This document shows, piece after piece, positions 17,647 through 27,300 of a stretch of DNA of 64,000 nt. The stretch lies in assembly GCA_017744315.1 (NCBI GenBank), contig JAGIBN010000001.1, positions 124,001 through 188,000 on the forward strand. The letters are read 5' to 3'. Origin of the DNA: Porphyrobacter sp. (GTDB taxonomy: Bacteria; Pseudomonadota; Alphaproteobacteria; Sphingomonadales; Sphingomonadaceae). The notes beneath the pieces were generated by a model. That model was given only the letters and a program-made list of their open reading frames with translations, did no database searches and was not told the DNA's origin. The first letter of the stretch is position 1. Each line of letters begins with the position of its first letter. The position numbers and the translations under genes are program-made.

Positions 17647-18549
17647 TCAGGCGTTTCCGACGACCAGGCAGGCCGCGGCGACCAATAGCCCCGCAAACCG
17701 GTTCGAACGGAACCGGGCGAGCGGATTGTCCGGATCGGCCGGATCGAGCGTGAAGGCCTGCCACATCAGGTGCAGCGCCGCGGGCAGCAGCGCGACCAAC
17801 GCCACCCAGTCTTCACGCAGCAGCCAGAAGGCGAGGCCCCACAGGCTCAGCGCCAGCGCGTAGAATGCAATCACGCCAGCCTGCACGTTGTTACCCAGCC
17901 GCAGCGCGCTTGATCGGATACCGACTAGCGCGTCGTCCTCGCGGTCTTGCAGCGCGTAGATCGTGTCGTAGCCGATGCACCAGAAGATGCTCCCGGCGTA
18001 GAGCGCGGCGAGCACGTCCAGCCTGTCCGAACGCATCGCAACCCAGCCGACCGGTGCGCCCCAGGTAAACACCAGGCCGAGCCAAGCTTGCGGCCACCAG
18101 GTGATCCGCTTCATGAAGGGATAGGCTGCCACCAGTCCAAGGCTCGCCAACGCGACTATTTGCGCTTCGAGCCGCAGCTGGAACAGCACCACCAGCCCAA
18201 CGCCGCACAGCGCGAACAGCCAGGCCCACGCTGCCTTGCGGCTCACCCGGCCGCTTGCGACGGGGCGGCTCGCGGTGCGCGCCACTTGCCGGTCGAGATC
18301 GGCGTCGACGACATCGTTGTAGACGCAACCCGCGCCGCGCATGGCAATCGCGCCGAGCAGAAGCCACAGGATCAGCTGCCATTGCAGCCCGCTGCCGGTC
18401 AGCCACACGCCCCAGGCGCAAGGCCAGAACAGCAGCCACCAGCCGATTGGGCGGTCGAACCGCGCCAGCAGTGCGAAGTCGCGCAGCCGTTGCGGCAAGC
18501 GCGCGACTAGGCCTTTGTGTTCGCTGTCGGGGACGATGGCTTCGGTCAT
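17647..18549 (-). CDS. ubiA: 4-hydroxybenzoate polyprenyltransferase
   Basis: UbiA joins a polyprenyl chain to 4-hydroxybenzoate in ubiquinone synthesis at the inner membrane. The 300-residue protein has the first aspartate-rich motif as YNDVVDADLDRQV and the second as LQDREDDALVG, which bind the Mg-diphosphate. Arg/Pro-rich DRPIGWWLLFWPCAWG at the start is typical of UbiA. About eight to nine membrane helices are visible. It is convergent with the ICMT-like gene and divergent from the DNA-alkylation-repair-like gene. Confidence 0.94.
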   Translation of the reverse strand: MTEAIVPDSEHKGLVARLPQRLRDFALLARFDRPIGWWLLFWPCAWGVWLTGSGLQWQLILWLLLGAIAMRGAGCVYNDVVDADLDRQVARTASRPVASGRVSRKAAWAWLFALCGVGLVVLFQLRLEAQIVALASLGLVAAYPFMKRITWWPQAWLGLVFTWGAPVGWVAMRSDRLDVLAALYAGSIFWCIGYDTIYALQDREDDALVGIRSSALRLGNNVQAGVIAFYALALSLWGLAFWLLREDWVALVALLPAALHLMWQAFTLDPADPDNPLARFRSNRFAGLLVAAACLVVGNA

Positions 18550-18595
18550 TCGCGACGCCCTATAAGATTCGTGAGGATAGAGCTAGAAAGCAGAC

Positions 18596-19297
18596 ATGTT
18601 GGCTACGGAGTCCGAACTCGCCGTTACCCTACGCGCGGCTCTGACCGAAGCGGCGGATTCGTCTCGCGCGCCGGGCATGCAGGCTTACATGAAATCGGCC
18701 ATGCCCTACCTCGGAGTGTCGGCCGTGCCGCTGCGCAAGGTATGCCGCAATCTGTTCGCCGATTTGTCTTGGCCGGATACCTCTGCGTGGCAGGCCGACG
18801 TGCTCGCGATCTGGCGCAACGCGGAGTTCCGTGAAGAACGCTATGCGGCGATCGAACTCACCGGGGCGCGAGGAGCGCGGGCGTTCCAGCGGCTGGGCGC
18901 GCTCGGGATGTACGAAGAAATGATCGTGAGCGGCGCCTGGTGGGATTACGTCGATTCCATCGTCGGCCAGCGCTTCTGGCCCATCCTAAAGGTCGAAGGC
19001 GAGCCGATGAGGCAGACGATGCTCGCGTGGAGTACCGACAGCGACATCTGGAAACGGCGGAGCGCGATCCTCTGCCAGCTCAAGGGCAAGCAGGAGACCG
19101 ACCTCGACCTGCTCTATGCCTGTATCGAGCCCTCGCTGGATTCGAAGGAGTTCTTCCTGCGCAAGGCGATCGGTTGGGCGCTGCGGCAATATGCCTGGAC
19201 CGATCCAGCGGAGGTGCGGCGATACGTCGCGGAGAACACCGAGCGCCTGAGCGGGTTGAGCCGGCGCGAGGCGTTGAAGAACATTGCGGTCGAGTAG
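18596..19297 (+). CDS. AlkD-like DNA alkylation repair protein
   Basis: This 233-residue helical protein matches the DNA alkylation repair (AlkD/AlkC-like) HEAT-repeat glycosylase family, which removes bulky or positively charged alkylated bases. Visible family features are MPYLGVSAVPLRKVCR at the N terminus, WWDYVDSIVGQRFW in the middle and FFLRKAIGWALRQYAWTDPA near the C terminus, the last being highly typical. It lies between divergent ubiA and rsmE, 20 bases before the latter. Confidence 0.86.
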   Translation: MLATESELAVTLRAALTEAADSSRAPGMQAYMKSAMPYLGVSAVPLRKVCRNLFADLSWPDTSAWQADVLAIWRNAEFREERYAAIELTGARGARAFQRLGALGMYEEMIVSGAWWDYVDSIVGQRFWPILKVEGEPMRQTMLAWSTDSDIWKRRSAILCQLKGKQETDLDLLYACIEPSLDSKEFFLRKAIGWALRQYAWTDPAEVRRYVAENTERLSGLSRREALKNIAVE

Positions 19298-19317
19298 GAC
19301 GCGGTTAGTAGGTGCAA

Positions 19318-20061
19318 ATGCCCGCCACCCCTGCCTGGCCCCCGCGTAGCGCTCCGCGCCTGTTCGTACCTGGGCCGTTGACCGAGCACGGCTCGCTCAC
19401 GCTCGACGGGCCGCAAGCTCACTACCTGCTCCGCGTGATGCGTGTGGCCGAGGGTGATGCGGTGATCCTGTGCGATGATGAGACCGGCGAATGGGCTTGC
19501 AGGGTGACGCAGGCGGGCAAGCGCGATCTCTCGCTCGACCTGGTCGAACGCCTGCGCGCGCGTGAGCAAGTGCCCGACTTGTGGCTCTGCGTGGCGCTGC
19601 TCAAGAAGGACCGATTCGACCTGGTGTTGGAGAAGGCGACCGAACTGGGCGTGCGGCGAATCCAGCCGGTGCTGATGCGGCGGTGCGTGGCCGACAAGCT
19701 GAACCTCGAACGGGCCCGCGCGGTCATGACCGAAGCGGCCGAACAGTGCGCCCGAACCGCGCTGCCGGAACTAGGTGAGCCGGTGAAGCTCGAGGCGCTT
19801 CTGCGCGACTGGCCAGCGGAGCGAACGCTGTTTTTCGCCGACGAACTCGGCGGCGGTCCGGCTGCCGCTGCCTTCGCACAGTATCGGGGGGCCGCCGCGT
19901 TGCTGGTGGGGCCCGAAGGGGGCTTCGACGACGCCGAGCGGGAGGCCGTACGAGCCGCTCCGCAATCGCGGCCCATCACGCTCGGCCCGCGTATTCTGCG
20001 TGGCGAAACGGCCGCGATTGCTGCCGCTGCCCTGTGGATGGGCAGCGTCGGCGACTGGTAG
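19318..20061 (+). CDS. rsmE: 16S rRNA m3U1498 methyltransferase RsmE
   Basis: RsmE methylates N3 of U1498 of 16S rRNA using S-adenosylmethionine. The 247-residue protein has an N-terminal PUA-like part (HYLLRVMRVAEGD) and a C-terminal SPOUT knot domain with the hallmark LLVGPEGGFDDAE and LGPRILRGETAAIAAAA. ATG 19318 has a nearby AGG and is preferred to the GTG at 19312. It precedes gshA in the same direction with about 60 bases between. Confidence 0.93.
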   Translation: MPATPAWPPRSAPRLFVPGPLTEHGSLTLDGPQAHYLLRVMRVAEGDAVILCDDETGEWACRVTQAGKRDLSLDLVERLRAREQVPDLWLCVALLKKDRFDLVLEKATELGVRRIQPVLMRRCVADKLNLERARAVMTEAAEQCARTALPELGEPVKLEALLRDWPAERTLFFADELGGGPAAAAFAQYRGAAALLVGPEGGFDDAEREAVRAAPQSRPITLGPRILRGETAAIAAAALWMGSVGDW

Positions 20062-20122
20062 ATTCCCGTAGCCATGCAAATTGCGCTGGCGTGGTTCGCA
20101 AGGCTCGCCTAACGGCCCGGCC

Positions 20123-21493
20123 ATGAGCACGCGCAAGACGTCCGAGGGGGAGGATCTGCGGATCGAGCGGCGTGAGCAGCTCGTCGAACCCATGCAGGCC
20201 GGCGAAAAGCCGGTCATCAACTGGCGCATCGGCACTGAGCATGAGAAGCTGGTCTTCTCGCTGACCGATCACCACGCCCCTTCCTACGAGGAACCGGGCG
20301 GCATTCATTCGCTGCTGTTCGCTCTCACCCGTTTCGGCTGGAAGCCCGTGTACGAGGGCGAAAATGTCATCGCGCTCGAAGGGCCTGACGGCAACGTCAG
20401 CCTGGAGCCGGCGGGCCAGCTCGAACTCTCGGGCGCACCGCTCGACAACCTGCACCAAACTTGCGCCGAGACCGGCCGCCATCTGGAACAGGTCAAGGAA
20501 GTCGGCGAGGCGCTGGGCATCGGTTATCTCGGCCTCGGCATGTGGCCCGACAAGCGGCGCGACGAGCTGCCGATCATGCCCAAGGGCCGCTACGACATCA
20601 TGCTGCGCCACATGCCGCGGGTCGGCACGATGGGCCTCGACATGATGCTGCGGACCTGCACGATCCAGGTGAACCTGGATTACGCATCCGAAGCCGACAT
20701 GGTGAAGAAGTTCCGCGTTGGCCTGGCCCTGCAGCCGCTCGCCACCGCGCTGTTCGCCAATTCGCCGTTTACCGAGGGCAAGCCCAACGGCTTCCTCAGC
20801 TATCGCAGCCACATCTGGTCGGACACCGATCCGCACCGCACCGGCATGCTGCCGTTCGTGTTCGAGGATGGCTTCGGGTACGAGCGCTACGTCGAATACA
20901 TGCTCGATGTGCCGATGTACTTCGTGTTCCGCGACGGCAAGTACATCGACGCCGCCGGACAGAGCTTCCGCGACTTCATGCAAGGCCGCCTGCCGGCCCT
21001 GCCGGGCGAACTGCCGACAGAGAGCGACTGGACCGACCACCTCTCGACCGCGTTCCCCGAAGTCCGGCTGAAGAGCTTCCTGGAAATGCGCGGAGCTGAC
21101 GGCGGTCCGTGGAACAGGATCTGCGCGCTGCCGGCGCTGTGGGTCGGGCTGCTCTACGACGGCGCCGCGCTTGATGCGGCGTGGGATCTGGTGAAGCACT
21201 GGTCGATGGATGAGCGGGAGGCGCTGCGTAATGCGGTGCCCAAGCTCGCGCTCGACGCTCCGCTGCCCGGCGGCGGTATCCTGCGCGATCTGGCGGGGCC
21301 GGCGCTCGAGATCGCCAGCGCCGGGCTCAACGCCCGCGCTCGGTTCAACGCCGGTGGCGACAGCGAGGCCGGTTTCCTCGAACCGCTTCAGGAGATCGTC
21401 TCCAGCGGCAAGGTCCCGGCGCAGCGCCTGCTCGACAAGTTTCATGGCGAGTGGGGTCAGGACATTTCCCGAGTTTACGAAGAGAGCTTCTAG
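20123..21493 (+). CDS. gshA: Glutamate-cysteine ligase, proteobacterial/plant type
   Basis: This enzyme makes gamma-glutamylcysteine from Glu and Cys with ATP, the first and limiting step of glutathione synthesis. The 456-residue sequence is of the GCS2 form found in alphaproteobacteria and plants. Recognisable stretches are INWRIGTEHEKLVF, GNVSLEPAGQLELSG, MLRTCTIQVNLDY and FANSPFTEGKPNGFLS. ATG 20123 is chosen; the open frame upstream has no better start. The next gene ppk2 begins 30 bases later. Confidence 0.93.
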   Translation: MSTRKTSEGEDLRIERREQLVEPMQAGEKPVINWRIGTEHEKLVFSLTDHHAPSYEEPGGIHSLLFALTRFGWKPVYEGENVIALEGPDGNVSLEPAGQLELSGAPLDNLHQTCAETGRHLEQVKEVGEALGIGYLGLGMWPDKRRDELPIMPKGRYDIMLRHMPRVGTMGLDMMLRTCTIQVNLDYASEADMVKKFRVGLALQPLATALFANSPFTEGKPNGFLSYRSHIWSDTDPHRTGMLPFVFEDGFGYERYVEYMLDVPMYFVFRDGKYIDAAGQSFRDFMQGRLPALPGELPTESDWTDHLSTAFPEVRLKSFLEMRGADGGPWNRICALPALWVGLLYDGAALDAAWDLVKHWSMDEREALRNAVPKLALDAPLPGGGILRDLAGPALEIASAGLNARARFNAGGDSEAGFLEPLQEIVSSGKVPAQRLLDKFHGEWGQDISRVYEESF

Positions 21494-21525
21494 CGCCGAT
21501 ACAACGGCTTGAGGGAGACCATTCC

Positions 21526-22302
21526 GTGAGCAAGCTGAAGCGCAAGGATTACGAAGAAGCTCTCAAGCCGCTCCAGCGCGAGCTGATCGAGCTGGCCCGT
21601 TGGGTCAAACATACCGGCGCACGTATCGTGGTCCTGTTCGAAGGACGGGACAGTGCCGGGAAGGGTGGGGCGATCAATGCGATCAGCCGCCACCTCAATC
21701 CTCGTCAATGCCGCACCGTCGCGCTCGGAACTCCGACTGAGCGAGAGGCGGGCCAGTGGTATTTCCAGCGTTATGTCACGCACCTGCCGGCTGCCGGGGA
21801 AATCGTGCTGTTCGATCGCAGCTGGTACAATCGGGCCGGAGTCGAGCAGGTCATGGGCTTCGCCACGCCGGCACAAGTCGACGCCTTCCTGAAGGTGACC
21901 CCGGTATTCGAGAAGCTGCTGGTCGATGACGGCGTGCTGCTGCTTAAGTACTGGCTCTGCTGCGACCAGGAGAAGCAGGAGGAACGGTTTGCCGAGCGGG
22001 CCGAGGATCCGCTGAAAGGCTGGAAGCTCTCACCGATCGATATCACCGCGCGCGAGCAGTACGATGACTACACCCGCGCTCGCGAAGCCATGCTGCGGGC
22101 TACGCATACCGAACACGCTCCGTGGACGCTGGTCGACTTCAACAATCAGCGGCTCGGCCGACTGACGCTGATCCATGACTTGTTGCTTCGGGTTCCGGAC
22201 ACCAAGGTCGAGGAAGCGACCCTGGTCCTTCCACCTCTCGGTCACGCACCGAACGAAGAGACATTCGGAGTTCTGAAACCGCTGCCGGACTTCGAGCTTT
22301 GA
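21526..22302 (+). CDS. ppk2: Polyphosphate kinase 2
   Basis: PPK2 enzymes move phosphate between polyphosphate and nucleotides, mostly making GTP or ATP from polyphosphate. The 258-residue single-domain protein has Walker A FEGRDSAGKGGAI, Walker B LFDRSWYNRAGVE and the lid segment WKLSPIDITAREQYDDYTRA. GTG 21526 has GGGAG 8 bases upstream, and the frame is open only as an artefact into gshA before it. The subclass (I, mono-domain) fits its length. Confidence 0.93.
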   Translation: MSKLKRKDYEEALKPLQRELIELARWVKHTGARIVVLFEGRDSAGKGGAINAISRHLNPRQCRTVALGTPTEREAGQWYFQRYVTHLPAAGEIVLFDRSWYNRAGVEQVMGFATPAQVDAFLKVTPVFEKLLVDDGVLLLKYWLCCDQEKQEERFAERAEDPLKGWKLSPIDITAREQYDDYTRAREAMLRATHTEHAPWTLVDFNNQRLGRLTLIHDLLLRVPDTKVEEATLVLPPLGHAPNEETFGVLKPLPDFEL

Positions 22303-22598
22303 TCGCGGTCCTCGGTAGCTTTCGCTTTCCTCTCGATCGTCTTGCCGAAGCCCGCCCGCTGATGCGCGCGGTGATCGAAGCCACGTTGCTAGAGCCGGGA
22401 TGTCAATCCTACTCCTACGCTGAGGATGTAGCCGAAGCGGGCCTGTTCCGGGTGACCGAAATCTGGGACAGCCGAGAGGCTCTGTCAGCCCACTTTGAGA
22501 CCCAGCATATGCGCCGATGGGTCGAGCAACGGGCGGCGCTGGGCTTCTTCGATCGGCGCATCACGGTTCATGACCTGGGACTGGCGATAGAACTTTAG
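22299..22598 (+). CDS. Small ABM-fold (antibiotic biosynthesis monooxygenase-like) protein
   Basis: The 99-residue product has the dimeric alpha-beta barrel pattern of the ABM domain, e.g. EPGCQSYSYAEDV, FRVTEIWDSREALSAHFETQHM. These proteins include quinol monooxygenases and haem-degrading or scavenging enzymes; the catalytic role here cannot be told. The start TTG overlaps the ppk2 stop (TTGA), so translation is coupled to ppk2. The next gene, soxR, is transcribed from its own sox-box promoter. Confidence 0.75.
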   Translation: MIAVLGSFRFPLDRLAEARPLMRAVIEATLLEPGCQSYSYAEDVAEAGLFRVTEIWDSREALSAHFETQHMRRWVEQRAALGFFDRRITVHDLGLAIEL

Positions 22599-22726
22599 TT
22601 CCGGCGTTCTGAGCGGTTCGTTCATCTCTGGCCTCGATCCTGCTGGCAGTTTCCTGCGATAACACCCTGTTTCAAACACATATTATTGTGCGTCTGTTGG
22701 GGCGTGCGAATCATTCCGCTTGCTCC

Positions 22727-22758
22727 TTGTGCAACCTCAAGCTAGCTTGAGGTCAAAT
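22727..22758 (+). promoter_or_regulatory. SoxR-type promoter with perfect sox box, upstream of soxR
   Basis: The 18-base perfect palindrome CCTCAAGCTAGCTTGAGG (22735-22752) has the arms of the known SoxR operator. Around it lie a -35-like TTGTGC (22727-22732) and a -10-like TCAAAT (22753-22758), separated by 20 bases. An overlong spacer with the operator inside is the hallmark of MerR/SoxR-controlled promoters. The promoter points into soxR itself, which implies autoregulation. Confidence 0.85.
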
Positions 22759-22777
22759 AAAAATGGGTGGGTTCGCC

Positions 22778-23221
22778 ATGGTGGAAGACCGCTTCATTAC
22801 GATTGGCCAACTGGCCGCGCGCACGGGCGTCGCGGTTTCGGCCATCCGCTATTACGAAGACAAGGGGCTGCTCCAGGCGCTGCGCACGGGCGGCAATCAA
22901 CGTCGCTTCCTGCGCTCCGACATTCGCCGGGTGAGCTTCATTCTGATCGCGCAGAAGCTAGGGCTGGCGCTCGCGGATATCGAGCAACAGCTGGCTCAAT
23001 TGCCGCAGGGCAGAGCGCCGACATTGTCTGACTGGCAGCAGATCAGCCGGGGGATGCGGTTCGAAATCGACCAGCGGATCAACCTGCTGACGCGCACGCG
23101 CAACCAGCTCGATCAGTGCATCGGATGTGGGTGCCTGAGCCTGCAGAAATGCCAGCTCTACAACAAGGACGATCGCCTCGGCGCCATGGGCGCCGGACCG
23201 CGGGCTATTCTGGGGCAATAG
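22778..23221 (+). CDS. soxR: Redox-sensing transcriptional regulator SoxR
   Basis: SoxR is a MerR-family dimer that senses redox-cycling compounds through a [2Fe-2S] cluster. The 147-residue protein has the MerR helix-turn-helix (TIGQLAARTGVAVSAIRYYE), a dimerisation helix, and the cluster motif CIGCGCLSLQKC (CX2CXCX5C) near residues 115-126. An in-frame ATG at 22763 would lie only a few bases after the -10 box, at or before the expected transcript start, so I take ATG 22778, which also gives the normal SoxR N terminus. No separate SoxS-like or efflux target is next to it. Confidence 0.95.
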   Translation: MVEDRFITIGQLAARTGVAVSAIRYYEDKGLLQALRTGGNQRRFLRSDIRRVSFILIAQKLGLALADIEQQLAQLPQGRAPTLSDWQQISRGMRFEIDQRINLLTRTRNQLDQCIGCGCLSLQKCQLYNKDDRLGAMGAGPRAILGQ

Positions 23222-23439
23222 GAGAGAATGAGCGCGGAAACGGCCTGGCCCAGGGGTTCAGGTTGGACCTAGCCGTCAGCTTAGCATGCCGAAGGGGAAT
23301 CTCCGGTTCCGTGACCTCCGCGCTCGCTGGCCTCGGTAATCCTACTGATATAGTTACAGCCGCCACCATGCTATGCTGAAAGCGCCAGATACTTGGCGTT
23401 AGGCGCATTGGAAGCGGTTCGTGCCGCTACGGCACAGGT

Positions 23440-23820
23440 TTAGCGGGGCCGTTCAGCCAGCAGATCTGAAGGCCAGCCGATCCGAACGAGCGTTCCGTCG
23501 GGGTCTGAAAGCGCCATTTCGTACATGCCCCACGGCTTGTGAGACGGTCCGCCTCCAGAGAGCAGATCGGCAATCCGTGCGGCAAGCCCGTCCACGTCTT
23601 CGAGATAGAGATAGAGGCCGTTGGGATTGCGGCCTGGGATGACCCAGCCTTTTGGGGCCTCCGAAGAAAGGTGCAGTAGCCAGCCCTTGCCATCACCAAG
23701 AATGCGATAGGTCCCGTAGTCGCTGAGGACTTCGAGGCCGAGGCGGCGGTAGAATGCAGTGCTCGCGTCGATGTCGTTGCAGGGAGTGATCGCAACCAGG
23801 GTGTGGGGATGGTCGGTCAT
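23440..23820 (-). CDS. VOC-family (glyoxalase/bleomycin resistance fold) protein
   Basis: This 126-residue protein is a single vicinal-oxygen-chelate domain: AITPCNDIDASTAFYRRLGLE at the start, GLYLYLEDVDGLAARI in the middle and YEMALSDPDGTLVRIGWP at the end. Such proteins bind or modify small ligands, sometimes through a metal. No specific activity can be named. It is convergent with soxR, with about 220 bases between them in which I saw no gene. Confidence 0.82.
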   Translation of the reverse strand: MTDHPHTLVAITPCNDIDASTAFYRRLGLEVLSDYGTYRILGDGKGWLLHLSSEAPKGWVIPGRNPNGLYLYLEDVDGLAARIADLLSGGGPSHKPWGMYEMALSDPDGTLVRIGWPSDLLAERPR

Positions 23821-24046
23821 GTGCGCAGGCTTACACCAAAAGGTGCCGAAAAAAGATCCTCGTCGGGCTTATCTCCGATGCTCCGAGTTGGTAAAATGCA
23901 CCAACATGCGGGAATGCGGTCTCACGCTAAACAGCCTTAGGCGCCAAAAACCACGCAATTCTGCCCTTTCGGCAAATTGGCACGCCTGATGCAATGCAGT
24001 CTGCATCGGCGGAATGACCCGCCAAGAGAGACCAAGGGGATTAAAG

Positions 24047-24181
24047 ATGACCGTATTTTCAAAGCTCGCCCAGCACGCTTTCGCCGCCATCGGCGCCGTT
24101 GCTATCTCGACGATCCTGTGGGCCAATGCTCTGGCGACCCAGGCTTCGGACATTCATTCGGTCGCGGGCATTCTTGCTTAA
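24047..24181 (+). CDS. 44-residue single-helix membrane or exported small protein
   Basis: This short ORF has a strong ribosome-binding site (AGGGGA about 7 bases before ATG 24047). It encodes 44 residues: a short basic N terminus (MTVFSKLAQ), a hydrophobic helix (FAAIGAVAISTILWANALA) and a short polar tail ending in TAA at 24179-24181. It could be a membrane peptide or, if cleaved after the Ala-rich end, an exported peptide. Function unknown. It stands alone between the VOC gene and smc. Confidence 0.6.
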   Translation: MTVFSKLAQHAFAAIGAVAISTILWANALATQASDIHSVAGILA

Positions 24182-24332
24182 GCTCGATCGGCCACCGCAG
24201 ATCAGAACTCAACCCATCGACCAGAAGGGGGCTGCGGATGAATAAAGGAACATGCCCGAACAGGCAGCGGAGGACAGGCTCGATCTGAGTACCTCCGCTG
24301 CTGGCGTGGCCGACCAGAGAGCCCAGCTCCAG

Positions 24333-27300
24333 CTACTCGGCCGCCAGCAGCTCTTCAGCTCCGCCAAGGTCCACGCTGACCAGGCGGCTCACACCTTTCT
24401 CCACCATCGTTACGCCGAACAGGCGATGCATGCGGCTCATGGTCACGGCGTTGTGCGTGACGATGAGGTAACGCGTCTTGGTTTCGCGGACCATCGCGTC
24501 GAGCAGATCGCAGAACCGGTCGATATTGGCGTCGTCGAGCGGTGCGTCGACTTCGTCGAGCACGCAGATCGGCGCCGGATTGGTCAGGAACAGCGCGAAG
24601 ATCAGCGCCACCGCAGTCAGCGCCTGCTCACCGCCCGACAGCAAGGTCAGCGATTGCAAGCGCTTGCCAGGGGGCTGGGCGTAGATCTCCAGGCCAGCCT
24701 CGAGCGGATCGTCGGAATCGACCAGCGCCAGATGAGCCTGCCCGCCTTCGAACAAGCGCGTGAATAGCTGGCGGAAATGGCCGTCGACCTCCTCGAACGC
24801 GGCACGCAGCCGTTCGCGGCCTTCGCGGTTGAGGTTGCCGATCGATCCGCGCAGCCGGTTGACCGCCTCGGCCAGTTCGGCCTGCTCGGCGACGCTTGCG
24901 CCATGCTCCAGCTCGATCCGCGAGAGTTCGTCGGCCGCCACAAGGTTGACCGGACCGATGCGCTCGCGGTCGGCGACCAGGCGGTCCATTGTCGTCGATT
25001 CCTCTCCCGCGGCGGCGACATCTGCGGGATCGAATTCGAAGCGCGTTGCGAGGACGGGCGGGGGGCACTGGAAGCGTTCGCCGGAAATGCGTGCCATTTC
25101 CTCGCGGCGCGACTCCTCGTTCTCGGCTCGGGCGGCTGAGCCGGCGCGTTCTTCGCGGGCTGAGGCCAGCGCTTCGTTGGCCAGGTTCAGGGCAGCGTCG
25201 GCGTTTCGGCCTTCTTCGCCGGCCGTGGCGACGGCCGCCTCTGCAGCAGCCAATTCACCAGCGAGCCGATCGCGCACGGCCTGGCCACCTTCGATCTCGC
25301 GCATGAGCGACGCGGGCTTGGCCGCGACGATGGCGCGTTCTTCGGCGATCTCGTCAAACCGCAGCGCCATGTCCGACAGACGCTTGGCGGCGTCGCCCGC
25401 GCGGGCTTCCCAGCCCTTGATGTCGGCACGCTGTGTCGAGACCCGCTCGCGCGCCACGGCAAGCGCCTGATCGTGGGCGGCGAGAGCGGCCGCGGCGGTC
25501 TGGAGCATGCCGCGCGAGGCTTCGTTCTTGGCCTGCGCGGCGGCGAGCGCGGCGCGTCCGGTCTCTGGATCGGGCAGATCGAGCTTCTTGGCCTGCGCCG
25601 CTGCCAGTTCGGTCTGACCCTGCTGCCGCTGCTCACCGAGACTCGCTTCCGCTGTAGCCAATTCCTCGCGCCGGGTGGCAAGGCGTTCTCGCGCGGCTTC
25701 GGCCTGGTCGAGCGCTCGCAGGGCCTGGCGTTCGGCCTCACTAGCTTGCTGGCTCTCGCGTTCAACGCCCACCAGCATGCGCTGCAACTCGGTGAGTTCG
25801 TCTTGCGCCGCACGTTGCGCGGTCTCGGCCTTCGTGGCGGCCTCGCGCAGGGCGGGGAGCTGGGCATCGAGTTCGGCAAAGCGGTTCTCGGCTTCGAGCC
25901 GGGCCGCCTCTGCCGCGCCTTCGCCCCGTGCCAGGAAGCCATCCCAGCGGCGCAAGCGCCCGTCGCGAGTGACTAGCCATTCGCCTGGCTTGAGCGGGCG
26001 CCCGTCGTCGGTTTCGGCGAAATGGACCAGCGCCAGCCGCGCTGCCAGTTGCGGCGGGCAGTCCCGGACATGCGCGGCGAGGCTGCCGGCGACGGGCGCG
26101 GGGGCCTCGGCTCCGCTCCAATAGCGTCCCTCCGCATCCCCCGACGGCGCACCGAGTGGCGCCTTGGCGTCACGCCCAAGGACGGCAGCGAGCGCGCGCT
26201 CGTACCCGGGCTCGGCAGCGATCTTGTCGAGTGCCACCGGGAGGCCGTGCTTGCCCGAAGCCTGCTTCGCACGTGCCTCGCGGTCGCGCTGGAGGGCCTG
26301 CCATTCGCGCTCGATTCCGGCGAGTTCGGCCCGGGCTGTGGCCAGAGCGCTGGCGGCTTCGTCGCGAATTTTGGCGAGGTCTTCCTTGCGCGTCTGGCCC
26401 TCGGCGAGCCTCTCGCGGGTGTCCGCCAGGACCTGTGCGGCATCGTCGGCTGCGGACTGCGCTGATACCACCGCCTCATCCGGATCGCCCTGTTGGGAGA
26501 GTGCAGCACGCTGGTCGTCGAGCCGCCGGACTTCGTTCTCCAGCCGTGCAAGCCTGGCCTCCACCTGTGCGACTTCCGCCTGGGCAATGCGCCATTCGGC
26601 CTCGACCCCGGCGTGGTCTGCGGTGGCCTTGGCCAGAGCCAGTTCGGCAGCGCGCGAAGCGGCTTCGGCTTGCTCGGAAGCGCGAGTGAACTCGGGACGC
26701 CGGGTCTCGTCAGCCGTTAGCGAGGCCTCCCCGGCGGCGAGATCCTCGGCCAGCTTCTTGAGCGCGCCGGCAGCGTCGCGCGTCACGCGATCGGCCTCGC
26801 CGCGATCTTCCTCCAGTCGCTGCTTCTGGCGGTCGAGGTCGGCCAGCCGCTGCTCGGCCGCCTCAAGCTGGCTCGACAGCGCGGCCATGCGGTGTCCGTG
26901 AGCGCTGGCGTCGTCGCGCCGGTCGGCCAGCTCTTCGCGGACTTCGGCCAGCTTCTCGGCAGCCGCGGCCTGCGCCTTCTGGGCTTCCTGAGCGAGCTTC
27001 TGCGCCAGCTCGACCTTCTGTTCCGCACCGCGCGCGCTTGCTCTTGCAGCTTCGGCCGCCTGGGCGGCATCGCGCCAGCGGGCGAAGACCAAACGGGCCT
27101 CGGCATGCTGGATCTTTTCGGAGAGAGCCTTGTACCGCTCTGCCTGCTTGGCCTGCCGGCGCAGGGTGGCCATCTGGCTGTCCAGCCCGGCGGCCAGGTC
27201 TTCGAGACGCGCGAGATTGGCCTCGGTCTGCTTGAGCTTGCTTTCCGCGTCACGGCGGCGGACGTGGAGGCCGGCGATGCCCGCGGCTTCTTCCAGCATC

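Noticed and set aside
24239-24289. 16-codon ORF starting MNKGTC
   Set aside because: Short, basic, with only a weak ribosome-binding site, and it runs toward the 3' end of smc.
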